DNA of 64,000 bases from an uncultured Bacilli bacterium (lineage in GTDB: Bacteria; Bacillota_I; Bacilli_A; RF39; UBA660). The position numbers and the translations under genes were made by a program. This document shows, one piece after another, positions 1 through 11,045 of the stretch (its first letter is position 1; the number at the start of each line of letters is the position of its first letter). Under the pieces are notes generated by a model. It did no database searches and was not told the DNA's origin. It saw only the letters and a program-made list of their open reading frames with translations. The stretch is taken from positions 1 through 64,000 of the forward strand of contig CANPXB010000002.1 of NCBI GenBank assembly GCA_947585595.1. The letters are read 5' to 3'.

Positions 1-17
1 TGACGATTTTTTTCAAA

Positions 18-91
18 TGGAGCAGGTGATGGGAATCGAACCCACGTTATCAGCTTGGAAGGCTGAAGCTCTACCATTAAACTACACCTGC
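18..91 (-). tRNA. tRNA-Gly (anticodon TCC), CCA encoded
   Basis: Reverse complement GCAGGTGTAGTTTAATGGTAGAGCTTCAGCCTTCCAAGCTGATAACGTGGGTTCGATTCCCATCACCTGCTCCA folds as a cloverleaf; anticodon loop CTTCCAA. Confidence 0.95.
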
Positions 92-164
92 AAAATTAAG
101 TAGGCAATATTAATTATAACAGATTTTTCTTAAATTGCAAGAGTTTAAGCCTACTTTATGTATT

Positions 165-1526
165 TTAATGAGAATTAATATATTTTCTTACTTCTTCAGC
201 ATCATCTAAATGTATTTTTTCATGACCTATTATTTGATAATCTTCATGCCCCTTACCTAGTATTAAAACTACATCATCTTTCTTTATCATATCTAAAGCC
301 TTAACTATCGCTTTTCGTCTATCAAGTTCTACTTCATAGTTATCAGTTTTAACCCCAGCTAAGATATCATTCATAATTAGTTGTGGATCTTCGGTACGTG
401 GATTATCACTTGTATAAATAACATAGTCAGAGTTCTCGGCCGCTATTCTACCCATAATTGATCTTTTCTTAGGATCTCTATCTCCCCCACAACCAACTAA
501 TGTTATTACTCGACCTTTTTTATTTTCTGTAAACGCATTAATAATCTTTTCTACAGCATCAGGAGTATGTGCATAATCAATAACTGCTTCGCCATCTTTA
601 ACTTTAATTTGTTCACATCTACCTTTAGGTGGATATACATCTTTAGTTACTTTGATAATCTCCTCTACATCATAACCTAATGAATTAATTAAAGATAAAG
701 CTGTTAAATAATTATATACATTAAATGTACTTCTTAAATTAGTATCAACTTCATATTCTTTGCCATCTACACTAAATTTAATATGTGTACCATGTTCTGT
801 ATCATTATATGAAATAATCTTATAATTATCTCCCTTTTTACCCAATGTTTTAACATTATTATAATCTAACCATCTATCTCCATAACTATCATCCATATTG
901 ACAATCATTGGACCATCTAATTGCTTTAAAATTAACTTCTTAGCATCTAAATAATTATCCATAGTTACATGATAATCCAAATGATCTTGTGTTAAATTAG
1001 TAAATGCTGCTACTTTATAATTTATTCCTTTAACTCTTTCTTGATGTAAGGCATGAGAACTAACTTCCATCATTACGTTCTTACATCCTTTTTCTTTAGC
1101 TGTTAATAAAAGTTCATATAAATCTAATATATTTGGTGTTGTATTAGGTAATTCAATAAAATCTTCATCAGGTAAATAAAAGCCTATTGTTCCTATATAT
1201 CCTGTTTTACTACCTAACTTATTTAATATTTGATAAGTAAGATAAGCCGTCGTCGTCTTACCATTCGTTCCTGTAACTCCTATTAAATTCATTTGATTAA
1301 CTTCATTTGCATAAGTAGCAGCAATATAATTAGTTAACCATTTATTAGTATCTTCTACTACTTCTTGTTCTATTTTAGAATCTACTTTATGTTCAACTAT
1401 TGCTTTAACAGCTCCTAGTTCATAAGCTTTATCAACATAATCATGACCATCAACAGTTGTTCCTGGTATAGCTACAAAGGTATCCCCTTTCTTAACTTTA
1501 CGAGAATCAATCTTAATATTAATCAT
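165..1526 (-). CDS. murE: UDP-N-acetylmuramyl-tripeptide synthetase (MurE); DNPR motif suggests the meso-DAP-adding type; start probably MINIKID rather than the upstream ATG
   Basis: GVTGTNGKTTT P-loop, Mur ligase middle and C-terminal motifs, SDNPRTEDP. Confidence 0.93.
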   Translation of the reverse strand: MINIKIDSRKVKKGDTFVAIPGTTVDGHDYVDKAYELGAVKAIVEHKVDSKIEQEVVEDTNKWLTNYIAATYANEVNQMNLIGVTGTNGKTTTAYLTYQILNKLGSKTGYIGTIGFYLPDEDFIELPNTTPNILDLYELLLTAKEKGCKNVMMEVSSHALHQERVKGINYKVAAFTNLTQDHLDYHVTMDNYLDAKKLILKQLDGPMIVNMDDSYGDRWLDYNNVKTLGKKGDNYKIISYNDTEHGTHIKFSVDGKEYEVDTNLRSTFNVYNYLTALSLINSLGYDVEEIIKVTKDVYPPKGRCEQIKVKDGEAVIDYAHTPDAVEKIINAFTENKKGRVITLVGCGGDRDPKKRSIMGRIAAENSDYVIYTSDNPRTEDPQLIMNDILAGVKTDNYEVELDRRKAIVKALDMIKKDDVVLILGKGHEDYQIIGHEKIHLDDAEEVRKYINSH

Positions 1527-1828
1527 AATTTTCACCTCTAATAATATAATATTAATTTTATTTAAAATATACAATTATATATAATCCACAATATTTACAA
1601 ACTTATTTTATAAATCCACATTTATATTAAAACTTATGTGTCAAAAAAACACTTGCATTTTATTTCAAGTTATATTATTATTTTCTAAAGGGTGTAGAGA
1701 AGTGACAAAAGAATTAAGTTTTAAAAATTTAATAATTGAACTTACTACAAAAGATAGAACATCTCGTGTTGGTGTCTCTATCATATCTTTTGTTATTTCA
1801 TTTTTAAAATTAAATATTTTTGTTAATT

Positions 1829-1866
1829 AAGAAGATTTTCCTTTATGGGATATCTTCTTTTCTTTT
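1829..1866 (+). terminator. Hairpin plus T-rich tract upstream of uraA (possible attenuator)
   Basis: AAGAAGAT...ATATCTTCTT stem followed by ttcttttgctt. Confidence 0.55.
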
Positions 1867-1896
1867 GCTTATCTACATTCATTAGAGGAGGAGTTT

Positions 1897-3318
1897 ATGG
1901 AAAAGAGAAAAATGTTAATTGACATCAATGAAAAACCAAGTCTTGGTAAATGGATAGTTTTAGCTATACAACACGTCTTTGCCATGTTTGGTGCAACAAT
2001 TTTAGTTCCAATCTTAGTTAACCAAGCTACTGGTGAAGAGGTATTAACTATCCCTGTTGCTTTAGTTGCATCTGGTATTGGAACACTTATCTATATTTTA
2101 TGTACGAAAGGAAGATCACCTGTTTATTTAGGTAGTTCATTCGCCTTTATTTCACCTATTGCTGCAGCCTTCTTAGTTGGTGGCATGGGCGGAGCCATGA
2201 CAGGTATTATGGCCGTTGGTCTTATCTATATCATTGTTGCCATTATTATCAAGTTTGTTGGTAAAGATTGGTTAGATAAATTACTACCACCAGTAATAAT
2301 TGGTCCAATGATTATGGTAATCGGCTTTAGTTTAGCGCCTTCAGCTATTTCAAGTATCGGTATTGCTGATGGTGCAACTATGGAATGGAAAGGTATCTTT
2401 GTTGCTCTAGTTGCTTTCTTAGTAACTGCTTTAGTTATGACAAGAGCTAAAGGATTCTTAAAGATTATCCCATTCCTAGTAGGAATTGTATCAGGTTATA
2501 TAGTTGCTATTTGTTTTGGTTTAGTTGACTTTACTGGTTTTAAAGAAGCTGCTTTCTTTAGTTTACCAGCCTTCAAAATACCATTTGTTCACTACGATTT
2601 AAACTTTGCAGCCTTAATTACTATTGCTCCAATTGCACTAGTTACTATGTGTGAACATATTGGTGATCATACAGCTTTAGGTAATATAATTGGTAAAGAT
2701 TTAATTAAAGATCCAGGTTTAGATCGTACTTTACTTGGTGATGGTCTTGCAACATTTGTTGCTGGTTTAATTGGCGGACCTGCTAATACTACATATGGTG
2801 AAAATACTTCAGTTGTTGGTATGACTAAAGTTGCATCTGTATGGGTAATTGGTCTTGCAGCAATCTTCGCTATCATTATTGGTTTCTTAGGTAAATTTAC
2901 TGCTTTAGTAAGTTCAATCCCTAACCCAGTATTAGGTGGTGTATCATTATTATTATATGGATTCATTGGTATCAATGGACTTAAAGTCTTAATGGCTAAT
3001 AAAGTAGATTTTGAAAATCCTAAAAATGTCTTAATAGCTTCAACAATGTTAGTATTAGGATTAGGAGGAGCTGTTATTTCTATAACTAGTGGTAACTTAA
3101 ATATCCCTATTAAAGGTATGAGTCTTGCTGCCGTATTTGGAATCTTACTTAACTTAGTAATCCCAGATACACCAGTCGAAGAAACTACTGAAGATGTTGA
3201 AGTCCCTGAACCTAAAAAGACTACTAAAAAAGTAGTTAAAGAAGCTAAAGAAGTTAAAGAAACAAAAACTACTAAAAAGACTACTAAAAAAACAAACACA
3301 AAAAAAGCTAAAAAATAA
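1897..3318 (+). CDS. uraA: Uracil permease (NCS2 family) with Lys/Thr-rich C-terminal tail
   Basis: NCS2 motifs (QHVFAMFGATILVP, ANTTYGENTSVVGMTKVAS); adjacent to upp. Confidence 0.92.
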   Translation: MEKRKMLIDINEKPSLGKWIVLAIQHVFAMFGATILVPILVNQATGEEVLTIPVALVASGIGTLIYILCTKGRSPVYLGSSFAFISPIAAAFLVGGMGGAMTGIMAVGLIYIIVAIIIKFVGKDWLDKLLPPVIIGPMIMVIGFSLAPSAISSIGIADGATMEWKGIFVALVAFLVTALVMTRAKGFLKIIPFLVGIVSGYIVAICFGLVDFTGFKEAAFFSLPAFKIPFVHYDLNFAALITIAPIALVTMCEHIGDHTALGNIIGKDLIKDPGLDRTLLGDGLATFVAGLIGGPANTTYGENTSVVGMTKVASVWVIGLAAIFAIIIGFLGKFTALVSSIPNPVLGGVSLLLYGFIGINGLKVLMANKVDFENPKNVLIASTMLVLGLGGAVISITSGNLNIPIKGMSLAAVFGILLNLVIPDTPVEETTEDVEVPEPKKTTKKVVKEAKEVKETKTTKKTTKKTNTKKAKK

Positions 3319-3342
3319 ATAATATAAAACTGGAGGAATTTT

Positions 3343-3969
3343 ATGAAAGCTATCGAATTAAATCATCCCTTAATAGAACATAAATTAGCAATATTAAGAG
3401 ATAAAAATACTGGAACTAAAGAATTTAGAGAATTAATCAAAGAAATAGGAATGTTTCTATGTTATGAAGCAATGAAAGATGCTAAACTTGAAGAAGTTGA
3501 AATTGAAACTCCTATTAAGAAAATGAAAACAGGTAAACTAGATGAAGATAAATATGCCTTTGTTCCTATCTTAAGAGCTGGTATGGGTTTACTAGAAGGT
3601 GTTACTAGTGTAATCCCTAATGCTAAAATAGGACATATTGGTATGTATCGTGATGAAGAAACATTTGAACCTGTTAATTACTTCTTTAAAGTCCCAAAAG
3701 ATATAGAACAAAGAGAAGTTATTATTCTTGATCCTATGTTAGCAACTGGTGGTTCAGCCTTAGATGCAATTGATTTATTAAAAAGTAAAGGTGTTAAAAA
3801 GATTAAATTCATTTGTATAATAGCTGCTCCAGAAGGAATTGTTAAAGTTGAAGAAAAACATCCAGATGTTCAAATATATTGTGCCCATATAGATGAATAC
3901 TTAAATGAAAATAAATATATTGTCCCTGGTCTTGGAGATGCCGGAGATAGAATATTTGGTACTAAATAA
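3343..3969 (+). CDS. upp: Uracil phosphoribosyltransferase
   Basis: [23 protein letters not shown]-binding motif, C-terminal [14 protein letters not shown]. Confidence 0.96.
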   Translation: MKAIELNHPLIEHKLAILRDKNTGTKEFRELIKEIGMFLCYEAMKDAKLEEVEIETPIKKMKTGKLDEDKYAFVPILRAGMGLLEGVTSVIPNAKIGHIGMYRDEETFEPVNYFFKVPKDIEQREVIILDPMLATGGSALDAIDLLKSKGVKKIKFICIIAAPEGIVKVEEKHPDVQIYCAHIDEYLNENKYIVPGLGDAGDRIFGTK

Positions 3970-3992
3970 GTCGATTTAATCGACTTATTTTT
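3965..3992. terminator. Rho-independent terminator after upp
   Basis: AATAAGTCGAT TTA ATCGACTTATT followed by T-rich run. Confidence 0.8.
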
Positions 3993-4011
3993 ATTTCAAA
4001 AAAAGAAGCAT

Positions 4012-5832
4012 CTAAGCTTCTTTAAAGAACTGTTCATACCATACCAAGAAAGTATATACATTCCATACTTTTTTATAACAATCTTTCTTTCCTGATTTAT
4101 GATCTTCTAATAACTTATTAATTCTTTTAACATCAAAGAATTTATTAGCTATTTCTGAATTAAATTTATCCTTTATTTCGTTATATAAATCATCTTCTCT
4201 TATCCACTCTCTAAGTGGTACTGGAAAACCTAATTTTTTCTTTTTATAAGATTCATTTGGTATTACTTTCTTTGCTGCCATACGTAATGCTGGTTTAGTC
4301 GTTTCTTTATTAACTTTAGCATATACTGGTAATTTACTTGCTACTTTAAATACTTCTTTATCTAGAAAAGGTGTTCTAGCTTCTAAACCAAACATCATTG
4401 TATTACGATCTACGGCATGTAAGAAATCTCTTACTAACCAGAAATAGAAATCTATAACTTGTCTTTTAACTATATTTGAATTATCTTTATATCTTTCATA
4501 GAAAGGTGCAACTATTTCTTTAGTATGTAATTGATTCTTATTCTTACATATCTTCATTGCTTCTTCATCTCTAAATACTCGACCTAAACCAATATTATAG
4601 TTTTCTAGCCTTTGACCTCTTCGCCATACAAAGTTAAAACCTCTTACTTCAGGAAATATTCCTGCTATCATTGATAAACCATGTCTTATAAAATAAGGTA
4701 TTTTCATATACCAAGCTTGATCTATTTCTTCTTTATAAGTATTATATCCGCCAAAGAACTCATCTGCTCCTTCACCAGATAAAACAACTTTAACATCTTT
4801 AGAAGCAATCTCTGCTACAAAATATAAAGCTATTGCTGAAGGATCAGCTAGTGGTTCATCCATATGATACATAATCTTAGGAAAAGCTTTAATATATTCT
4901 TCTTTAGTTATTTTTTTCGATTTATTACTAATTCCTAATTTACTAGTTAAATCTTTAGCATATGATATTTCATCATACTTAGGATTATCATAACCAACTG
5001 TATATGTTTTATCAGGTCTGGCAATTGATACTAAGTATGAAGAATCTATTCCACTAGATAAGAAAGAACCAACCTCTACATCAGCTATTTCATGATATTT
5101 AACTGAATCTCTCATTGCTTTATCAATATCATCAACTATCTCATCCATTGAATCATTAGTTTCCTTAAATTCTAATTCAAAGAACTTTTCTATTTTTATC
5201 TTATTATCCTTTAATATTAATTGATGACCAGGTTCTAATCTAAATACTCCTTTAAAGAATGTTTCTTCTGTTGGTGTTGAATTAAAACATAAATAAGCCG
5301 ATAATATTTCTTCATTAAATTCTTTTTTAAAATCCGGATGATCTAAGAAAGCTTTTATTTCAGAAGCAAACATAAATGTTTTACCATTTTGATAATAATA
5401 GAATGGTTTAATTCCCCAACCATCTCTTGCACAGAATAATTCTTTTTTCTTACTATCCCAAATAACAAAAGCAAACATTCCACGTAGCTTCTTTGTTAAA
5501 TCATGTCCCCATTCTTCATAACCATGTACTAATACTTCAGTATCACTAGAAGTAACGAATTTATGTTTATGTTTTTTTAATTCATCTCTTAATTCAACAT
5601 AATTATATATTTCACCATTAAATACAATAACTATTTTTTTATCTTCATTATATATTGGTTGATCACCAGTACTTAAATCGATGATTGATAATCTACGATG
5701 TCCTAATGCACAATTATCATCTAAATAGAAACCTTCTGCATCAGGTCCTCTATGTTCTATCCTATCAGTCATTGCTTTTAATATCTTTTTACTAGGTTTA
5801 TTATCACTTACATAACCTGCAATACCACACAT
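4012..5832 (-). CDS. asnB: Asparagine synthetase B (glutamine-hydrolysing); start at MCGIAG
   Basis: N-terminal Cys2 glutaminase (MCGIAGYVS), SGGxDS-like SSGIDSSYL, LSGEGADEFFGGY. Confidence 0.93.
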   Translation of the reverse strand: MCGIAGYVSDNKPSKKILKAMTDRIEHRGPDAEGFYLDDNCALGHRRLSIIDLSTGDQPIYNEDKKIVIVFNGEIYNYVELRDELKKHKHKFVTSSDTEVLVHGYEEWGHDLTKKLRGMFAFVIWDSKKKELFCARDGWGIKPFYYYQNGKTFMFASEIKAFLDHPDFKKEFNEEILSAYLCFNSTPTEETFFKGVFRLEPGHQLILKDNKIKIEKFFELEFKETNDSMDEIVDDIDKAMRDSVKYHEIADVEVGSFLSSGIDSSYLVSIARPDKTYTVGYDNPKYDEISYAKDLTSKLGISNKSKKITKEEYIKAFPKIMYHMDEPLADPSAIALYFVAEIASKDVKVVLSGEGADEFFGGYNTYKEEIDQAWYMKIPYFIRHGLSMIAGIFPEVRGFNFVWRRGQRLENYNIGLGRVFRDEEAMKICKNKNQLHTKEIVAPFYERYKDNSNIVKRQVIDFYFWLVRDFLHAVDRNTMMFGLEARTPFLDKEVFKVASKLPVYAKVNKETTKPALRMAAKKVIPNESYKKKKLGFPVPLREWIREDDLYNEIKDKFNSEIANKFFDVKRINKLLEDHKSGKKDCYKKVWNVYTFLVWYEQFFKEA

Positions 5833-5837
5833 ACTAA

Positions 5838-7778
5838 TCACTCACTTCCTAATACATATGTATAATAATTAGTATCAATAATCATCTTACTTACACTAAA
5901 GTAATTAGCTACTTTATTATTTATTTTTCTTATATATTCTTTTTCAGTCATACCTTCTAATTCTTTCTTAGGTATATATTTCTTAGTAGCTGTATTATAA
6001 GAACCATATTCAGTCATCCAACTACGATTAGAGAAAATAGCTATTCCTTCACTATTACTTAATATATCTTTACCAAGTATTAATCTTGAATCATAATCTA
6101 AACCAAATAAATTTAATAGTGTTGGTAAAACATCTATCTGACTACCAACTTTATCAACTTGAATAGGTTCTTTCATTTCACTATTCCAAAGTAAGAAATT
6201 ACTTTTATTCACTTCTATTATATCATCTTTTTCATATGTCGCTACTTGATTCATTTGTTCAATTGACAAAGTATAAGGATAATGATCTCCTACTAAAGCA
6301 ATAACTGTATCTTTAAGATGACCTGTTTCTTCTAGTTTATTAACTAGTGTTTCTAACATTTTATCTAGTTCCATTTGAGCTGCTAAATAATATTTAACTT
6401 GATAATCATAAGGTAAATCAGCAACTTCTTCTTTATAAACCATTGCTACATTATCACCCGCTTCATATGGTGAATGTCCACTAACAGTTACATAATAAGT
6501 TGCAAATGGTTTATCACCTTTCATATAATCTTCATAAGTTACATTAACCATTTCTGAATCAAAAGGTAACCATTCACAATTCATTTTCTTTTCTAAACCA
6601 TTACCACAACCAGTATAATTATTAAAACCTAAAGTTTCCATTGTTTTATTTCTTTTATAATATGTATAAGTCCAATCATGATAACTTTGTACTTGATAAT
6701 TATATTTACTAAATATATTCCCTATTCCATAAGCTATATAAGGTTGTTCTCTTTTCCAAGTACCTAATATTTCTTGGGTTGGAATTAAACCTGTTGTGGC
6801 TTGAAATTCTCCTCCTGTTGTACTTAAAAATACTGGGGAATAAAAATTATTAAATTTAAACCCTTCATTTATCATTTTATATAATGTTGGTGTTCTATCT
6901 TTATCAACAGCTATTTCATTAAACCCTTCAGCTAAAATAAATATTAAGTTTTTCCCTTTAAACATTCCAGTATATTTAGTCTTATTACTGGCTTGTTGTT
7001 TACTCATATAATTATTAAGTGAATTAATAGTTTTATTATTAGAACTTAATTTACTAAAATCAATATCTAATTCATTAAATCCATAATCTATCTCTCCTTC
7101 TGGTATCGAAGGAGTACTAATATTATTTTCTTCAACAACTAATTTAGTTTCAAAACCAAATAATTGTCTTTTAATATCAACCTTAGTATAAGTAATTAAA
7201 CCAAACTTATCAATTAAAGCTATTTGATCATCAATATTAAAATATAATTCTTTAGTATATTTAGCATTATCATTAATTGGTACTAAAAGTAAATATGTTG
7301 ATAAGTATGAAATTATTAACATAACAAATAAAGCTATAATACTCTCTTTATGATATTTTCTTGTATCTAATAATTTATTAAATATAACACCTAATATAAA
7401 TGGTAATAATATTAAAATAAAGCCATATAAATGAGATATAATTGCTTCTTTAATTATCGTCACAAAATCTAAAGCTTGATTAGCTAAACTTATTGTTGAA
7501 AAAGAAAATGGTACAGAAAATAAATTAAAGAATATATATTGTATTTCAAAGTATACTGTAATAATAAATACTAATAATAAACTAATTATTTTATTAATCG
7601 TATTACCAAATAATTTACTAATTATTGTCAATAAAAAAACAAAAGGTATCATAAAGATAACTAAATAAATAAGATTACTATCTATAATATTTTTAGTCAT
7701 AACCATTTTAATGATTAATTCTAAATATAATAGTGTTATAAAAAAGTATATAAAAGGATGAATCTTTATTTTCTTCAT
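5838..7778 (-). CDS. LTA synthase family sulfatase (LtaS-like)
   Basis: N-terminal TM helices, then sulfatase domain: FILAEGFNE, STTGGEFQATTG, GDHYPY. Confidence 0.85.
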   Translation of the reverse strand: MKKIKIHPFIYFFITLLYLELIIKMVMTKNIIDSNLIYLVIFMIPFVFLLTIISKLFGNTINKIISLLLVFIITVYFEIQYIFFNLFSVPFSFSTISLANQALDFVTIIKEAIISHLYGFILILLPFILGVIFNKLLDTRKYHKESIIALFVMLIISYLSTYLLLVPINDNAKYTKELYFNIDDQIALIDKFGLITYTKVDIKRQLFGFETKLVVEENNISTPSIPEGEIDYGFNELDIDFSKLSSNNKTINSLNNYMSKQQASNKTKYTGMFKGKNLIFILAEGFNEIAVDKDRTPTLYKMINEGFKFNNFYSPVFLSTTGGEFQATTGLIPTQEILGTWKREQPYIAYGIGNIFSKYNYQVQSYHDWTYTYYKRNKTMETLGFNNYTGCGNGLEKKMNCEWLPFDSEMVNVTYEDYMKGDKPFATYYVTVSGHSPYEAGDNVAMVYKEEVADLPYDYQVKYYLAAQMELDKMLETLVNKLEETGHLKDTVIALVGDHYPYTLSIEQMNQVATYEKDDIIEVNKSNFLLWNSEMKEPIQVDKVGSQIDVLPTLLNLFGLDYDSRLILGKDILSNSEGIAIFSNRSWMTEYGSYNTATKKYIPKKELEGMTEKEYIRKINNKVANYFSVSKMIIDTNYYTYVLGSE

Positions 7779-7881
7779 GTCCTCACTTCTTTCATAAACT
7801 TACGTTAGTTATTATACCACAAATTGCCATATATTATTTATTTTAAACCCAAGAAAAAAAGATATTTACGTTATATCTTTT

Positions 7882-10047
7882 TTAGTTTTTAAGTAAAGTT
7901 AATTGTACTTTTTGTTTAGTTAAATCTATATTATCAACATAACAAGTTATAATATCACCAACATGCAATATATCATTAGGATTCTTAACAAATGACTTAC
8001 TCATTTTAGAAATATGAATTAAACCATCATCATGTAAGCCGATATCGACAAACGCTCCAAATGAAGCAACATTTCTAACTGTACCCTGTAGTTCCATTCC
8101 TACTTTTAAATCTTCAATATGTAAAACATCACTTTTTAGTATTGGTGCTTCTAACTCATCACGTGGATCTAAACCAGGATTTAATAATTCTTTAATAATA
8201 TCTTGAATTGTATAAATATCCGAATTTAATTCACTAGCTAATTTAGATGCATTTTGTTTCTTTAATGTATCTTTAAATTCATCACTATTAATATCTTTAA
8301 TATCTAAATTTAATTTTTTAAGTAGATTATTAGTTACTTCATAACTTTCAGGGTGAATACCTGTTTTATCTAAAGGATTAGTTCCATCAGGTATACGTAA
8401 GAATCCTATTGATTGTTCATATACTTTATCAGTCATTCCTTTTATTTTTTTAATTTCTTCACGAGAAGTAATCTTCTTTTCTTCTTTGTATTTATATATA
8501 TTATCTATAACTGATTTAGTTAAACCAGATACATATTTTAAAATACTTTTAGAAGCTGTATTAATATTAACTCCTACACTATTAACTACTTTAGAAGTTG
8601 TAAAATCTAATGCTTCACCTAATTGTTTTTGATTAACATCATATTGGTATTCTCCTACCCCAATACTCTTCGGATCTATCTTAACTAATTCAGATAGTGG
8701 ATCTTGTAAACGACGTCCAATTGATACGGCACTTCTTTTTTCGACAGCTAAATCAGGGAACTCTTCAATTGCTAACTTAGAAGCACTATATATTGAAGCC
8801 CCAGCTTCAGAAGTAATAATATACTTACAAGGTAATTTATATTCATTAATTAATTCAGCGCAGAACTTTTCTGATTCTCTTGAAGCCGTACCATTACCAA
8901 TAGATATAATATCTACTTTATATTTATCAATTAAATTCTTAACAATAATCTTACTTTGTTCTATATATTTATCTTGATTACTACCATTTATAAAAGGTTT
9001 AATAACAGTTGAATCTAAATACTTACCTGAAGGATCAACTACTGCTAACTTACATCCATTAACATACCCCGGATCAAAACCTAATACTGTCATACCTTTA
9101 ATAGGTCTTGTTAAAAGTAAATGTTCTAAATTAGTACCAAAAGTTTCAATAGCTATTGTTTCCGCTTTCTCGGTTAATTCTGCTCTTATTTCTCTTTCAA
9201 TACTAGGTAGTATTAATCTCTTTAAAGAATCCTTAATACTATTCTTAACTAATTCAACAACAAAAGAATCTTTATTCTTTATTAATTTCCCTTCTAAATA
9301 AGACTCTATAGCGTCATTATCCATCTCAATGGATACAGTTAAGACTTTTTCACTTGCACCTCTATTTAGCGCTAAAACACGATAATGTTTAATATACTTA
9401 ACACGATCACTAAACTCATAATACATTTCATAAACTTTATTTGGATCTTCAGCATTCTTCTTTACTTTAGAAGTAATAACCCCATTACTGAATACATTAT
9501 ATCTAATCCATTTACGATAAGCTGCATTATCACTAATCCATTCCGCAATAATATAACCTGCTCCTTCTAAAGCACTATTAGTATCCTTAACATTTTCATT
9601 AATAAACTTCTTCGCCATCTCTTCTAAAGAACCCGTAACTGGAAAAGCCATAATCATCTTTGCTAAAGGTTCTAAACCATTCTTAATAGCTTCCGAAGCT
9701 TTCGTCTTTTTCTTCTCTTTATATGGACGATATAAATCTTCTACTTCCGTTAACTTACTACATTTCATAATACTATCTTTAAGTTCCGGTGTTAATAAAC
9801 CCTTTTCATCAATTAATCTTATTACATCTTCTTTTCTGTTTAAAAGATTCTCTTGATACTTATATTGTTCTTCAATAGCTCTTATTTGATCTTCATTTAA
9901 ATTACCAGTTCTATCCTTACGATATCTAGCTATAAAAGGAATCGTCGCCCCTTCACTTAACATACTTAATACTTCTTTTATTTGTTTTTCTTCTAATCCT
10001 AAAGAAGAAACTAAAAAACTTATTACTTCTTCCATCTTTATCACCAA
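7882..10047 (-). CDS. tex: Tex family S1 RNA-binding protein
   Basis: TIPFIARYRKDRTG, FDPGYVNGCKLAVVD, C-terminal S1 domain (VGMELQGTVRNVASFGAFVDIGLHDDGLIHIS). Confidence 0.95.
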   Translation of the reverse strand: MVIKMEEVISFLVSSLGLEEKQIKEVLSMLSEGATIPFIARYRKDRTGNLNEDQIRAIEEQYKYQENLLNRKEDVIRLIDEKGLLTPELKDSIMKCSKLTEVEDLYRPYKEKKKTKASEAIKNGLEPLAKMIMAFPVTGSLEEMAKKFINENVKDTNSALEGAGYIIAEWISDNAAYRKWIRYNVFSNGVITSKVKKNAEDPNKVYEMYYEFSDRVKYIKHYRVLALNRGASEKVLTVSIEMDNDAIESYLEGKLIKNKDSFVVELVKNSIKDSLKRLILPSIEREIRAELTEKAETIAIETFGTNLEHLLLTRPIKGMTVLGFDPGYVNGCKLAVVDPSGKYLDSTVIKPFINGSNQDKYIEQSKIIVKNLIDKYKVDIISIGNGTASRESEKFCAELINEYKLPCKYIITSEAGASIYSASKLAIEEFPDLAVEKRSAVSIGRRLQDPLSELVKIDPKSIGVGEYQYDVNQKQLGEALDFTTSKVVNSVGVNINTASKSILKYVSGLTKSVIDNIYKYKEEKKITSREEIKKIKGMTDKVYEQSIGFLRIPDGTNPLDKTGIHPESYEVTNNLLKKLNLDIKDINSDEFKDTLKKQNASKLASELNSDIYTIQDIIKELLNPGLDPRDELEAPILKSDVLHIEDLKVGMELQGTVRNVASFGAFVDIGLHDDGLIHISKMSKSFVKNPNDILHVGDIITCYVDNIDLTKQKVQLTLLKN

Positions 10048-10097
10048 TGTTTATTATATCTAAAATTATTATTTATTTCCATAGAAAAAAGAGAAAC

Positions 10098-11045
10098 TTA
10101 ATTCTCTTGACTTTCTTTCTTTTTACTTATCTTTTTCTTATGTTCACTAATTGTTTTATCTTCCATAATTGGTGCACTATTCGCCGATTCTTCTTTTAAT
10201 TTATTAATCTCTATAACTCCTGTTTTTTCCATCTCTTCATGATAATTCATTGCCATACCTATAACTAAGATATATGAAAGTAAATAAGTCCATAACATCA
10301 AAATAACAATATTAGCTAAACTACCATAGAAGATTGAATAATTAGCATAATGAGCTATATAGTATGAATAAGCGGCCGTAACTAAAATCCAACCTATAGT
10401 AGTAAAAATAGCTCCCCCATTAACATTACGACTAGGTATCTTACGATCAGGTGCCATAGTATATATCATCTTAATAAATAAGAAAATAATTAACCAAGAT
10501 AATGGACCACTTAAGAAATGTAATACTTTAACAACTATTGAAGTCGTCTCAGCATCTAAATTAAAATAATGTATTAAACTAATTAAACTCTGTCCTAATA
10601 ATGGAAAGACTAAAATAAATAGAAACAAGATAACAATAACTAATTCCATAATTATTGCTTTTAATCTTCTTTTAAAGAAACCAGAATCAGGTATATTATA
10701 TATTGTATTAGAAGCTACTATTATTGAAGCCATACCATTACTAGCAATAAAATAACCAATTCCTAAAGTAATAAAGAAGGTCGGTGTTATTTTAGTTGCC
10801 GTAATAATTGGTGTTACTAAGTTAGCAACATCTCCCCCTAATACATTAGTAATTAAATTCTGTACTATATCATTAGATAATTTTAAATAAGAACAAGCAT
10901 AACCAATTAAAGTTATTGTTGGAACCATTGATAAGAAGATAAAGAAGGCAATTTGACCAGGTAAGATAAGCATTTCAGGGCGCCAGAAAGCTTCCCAAAA
11001 TCTTTGAAAAAAGTTTTTACGATTCTTTCTTTTCATCTGAACCAT
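10098..11045 (-). CDS. YihY/BrkB (RBN-like) family membrane protein
   Basis: FWRPEMLILPGQIAFFIFLSMVPTITLIGY and multi-TM pattern. Confidence 0.8.
   Translation of the reverse strand: MVQMKRKNRKNFFQRFWEAFWRPEMLILPGQIAFFIFLSMVPTITLIGYACSYLKLSNDIVQNLITNVLGGDVANLVTPIITATKITPTFFITLGIGYFIASNGMASIIVASNTIYNIPDSGFFKRRLKAIIMELVIVILFLFILVFPLLGQSLISLIHYFNLDAETTSIVVKVLHFLSGPLSWLIIFLFIKMIYTMAPDRKIPSRNVNGGAIFTTIGWILVTAAYSYYIAHYANYSIFYGSLANIVILMLWTYLLSYILVIGMAMNYHEEMEKTGVIEINKLKEESANSAPIMEDKTISEHKKKISKKKESQEN

Noticed and set aside
2667-3299. 210-aa minus-strand ORF inside uraA
   Set aside because: Antisense shadow of a well-supported uraA; low-complexity translation with no RBS.
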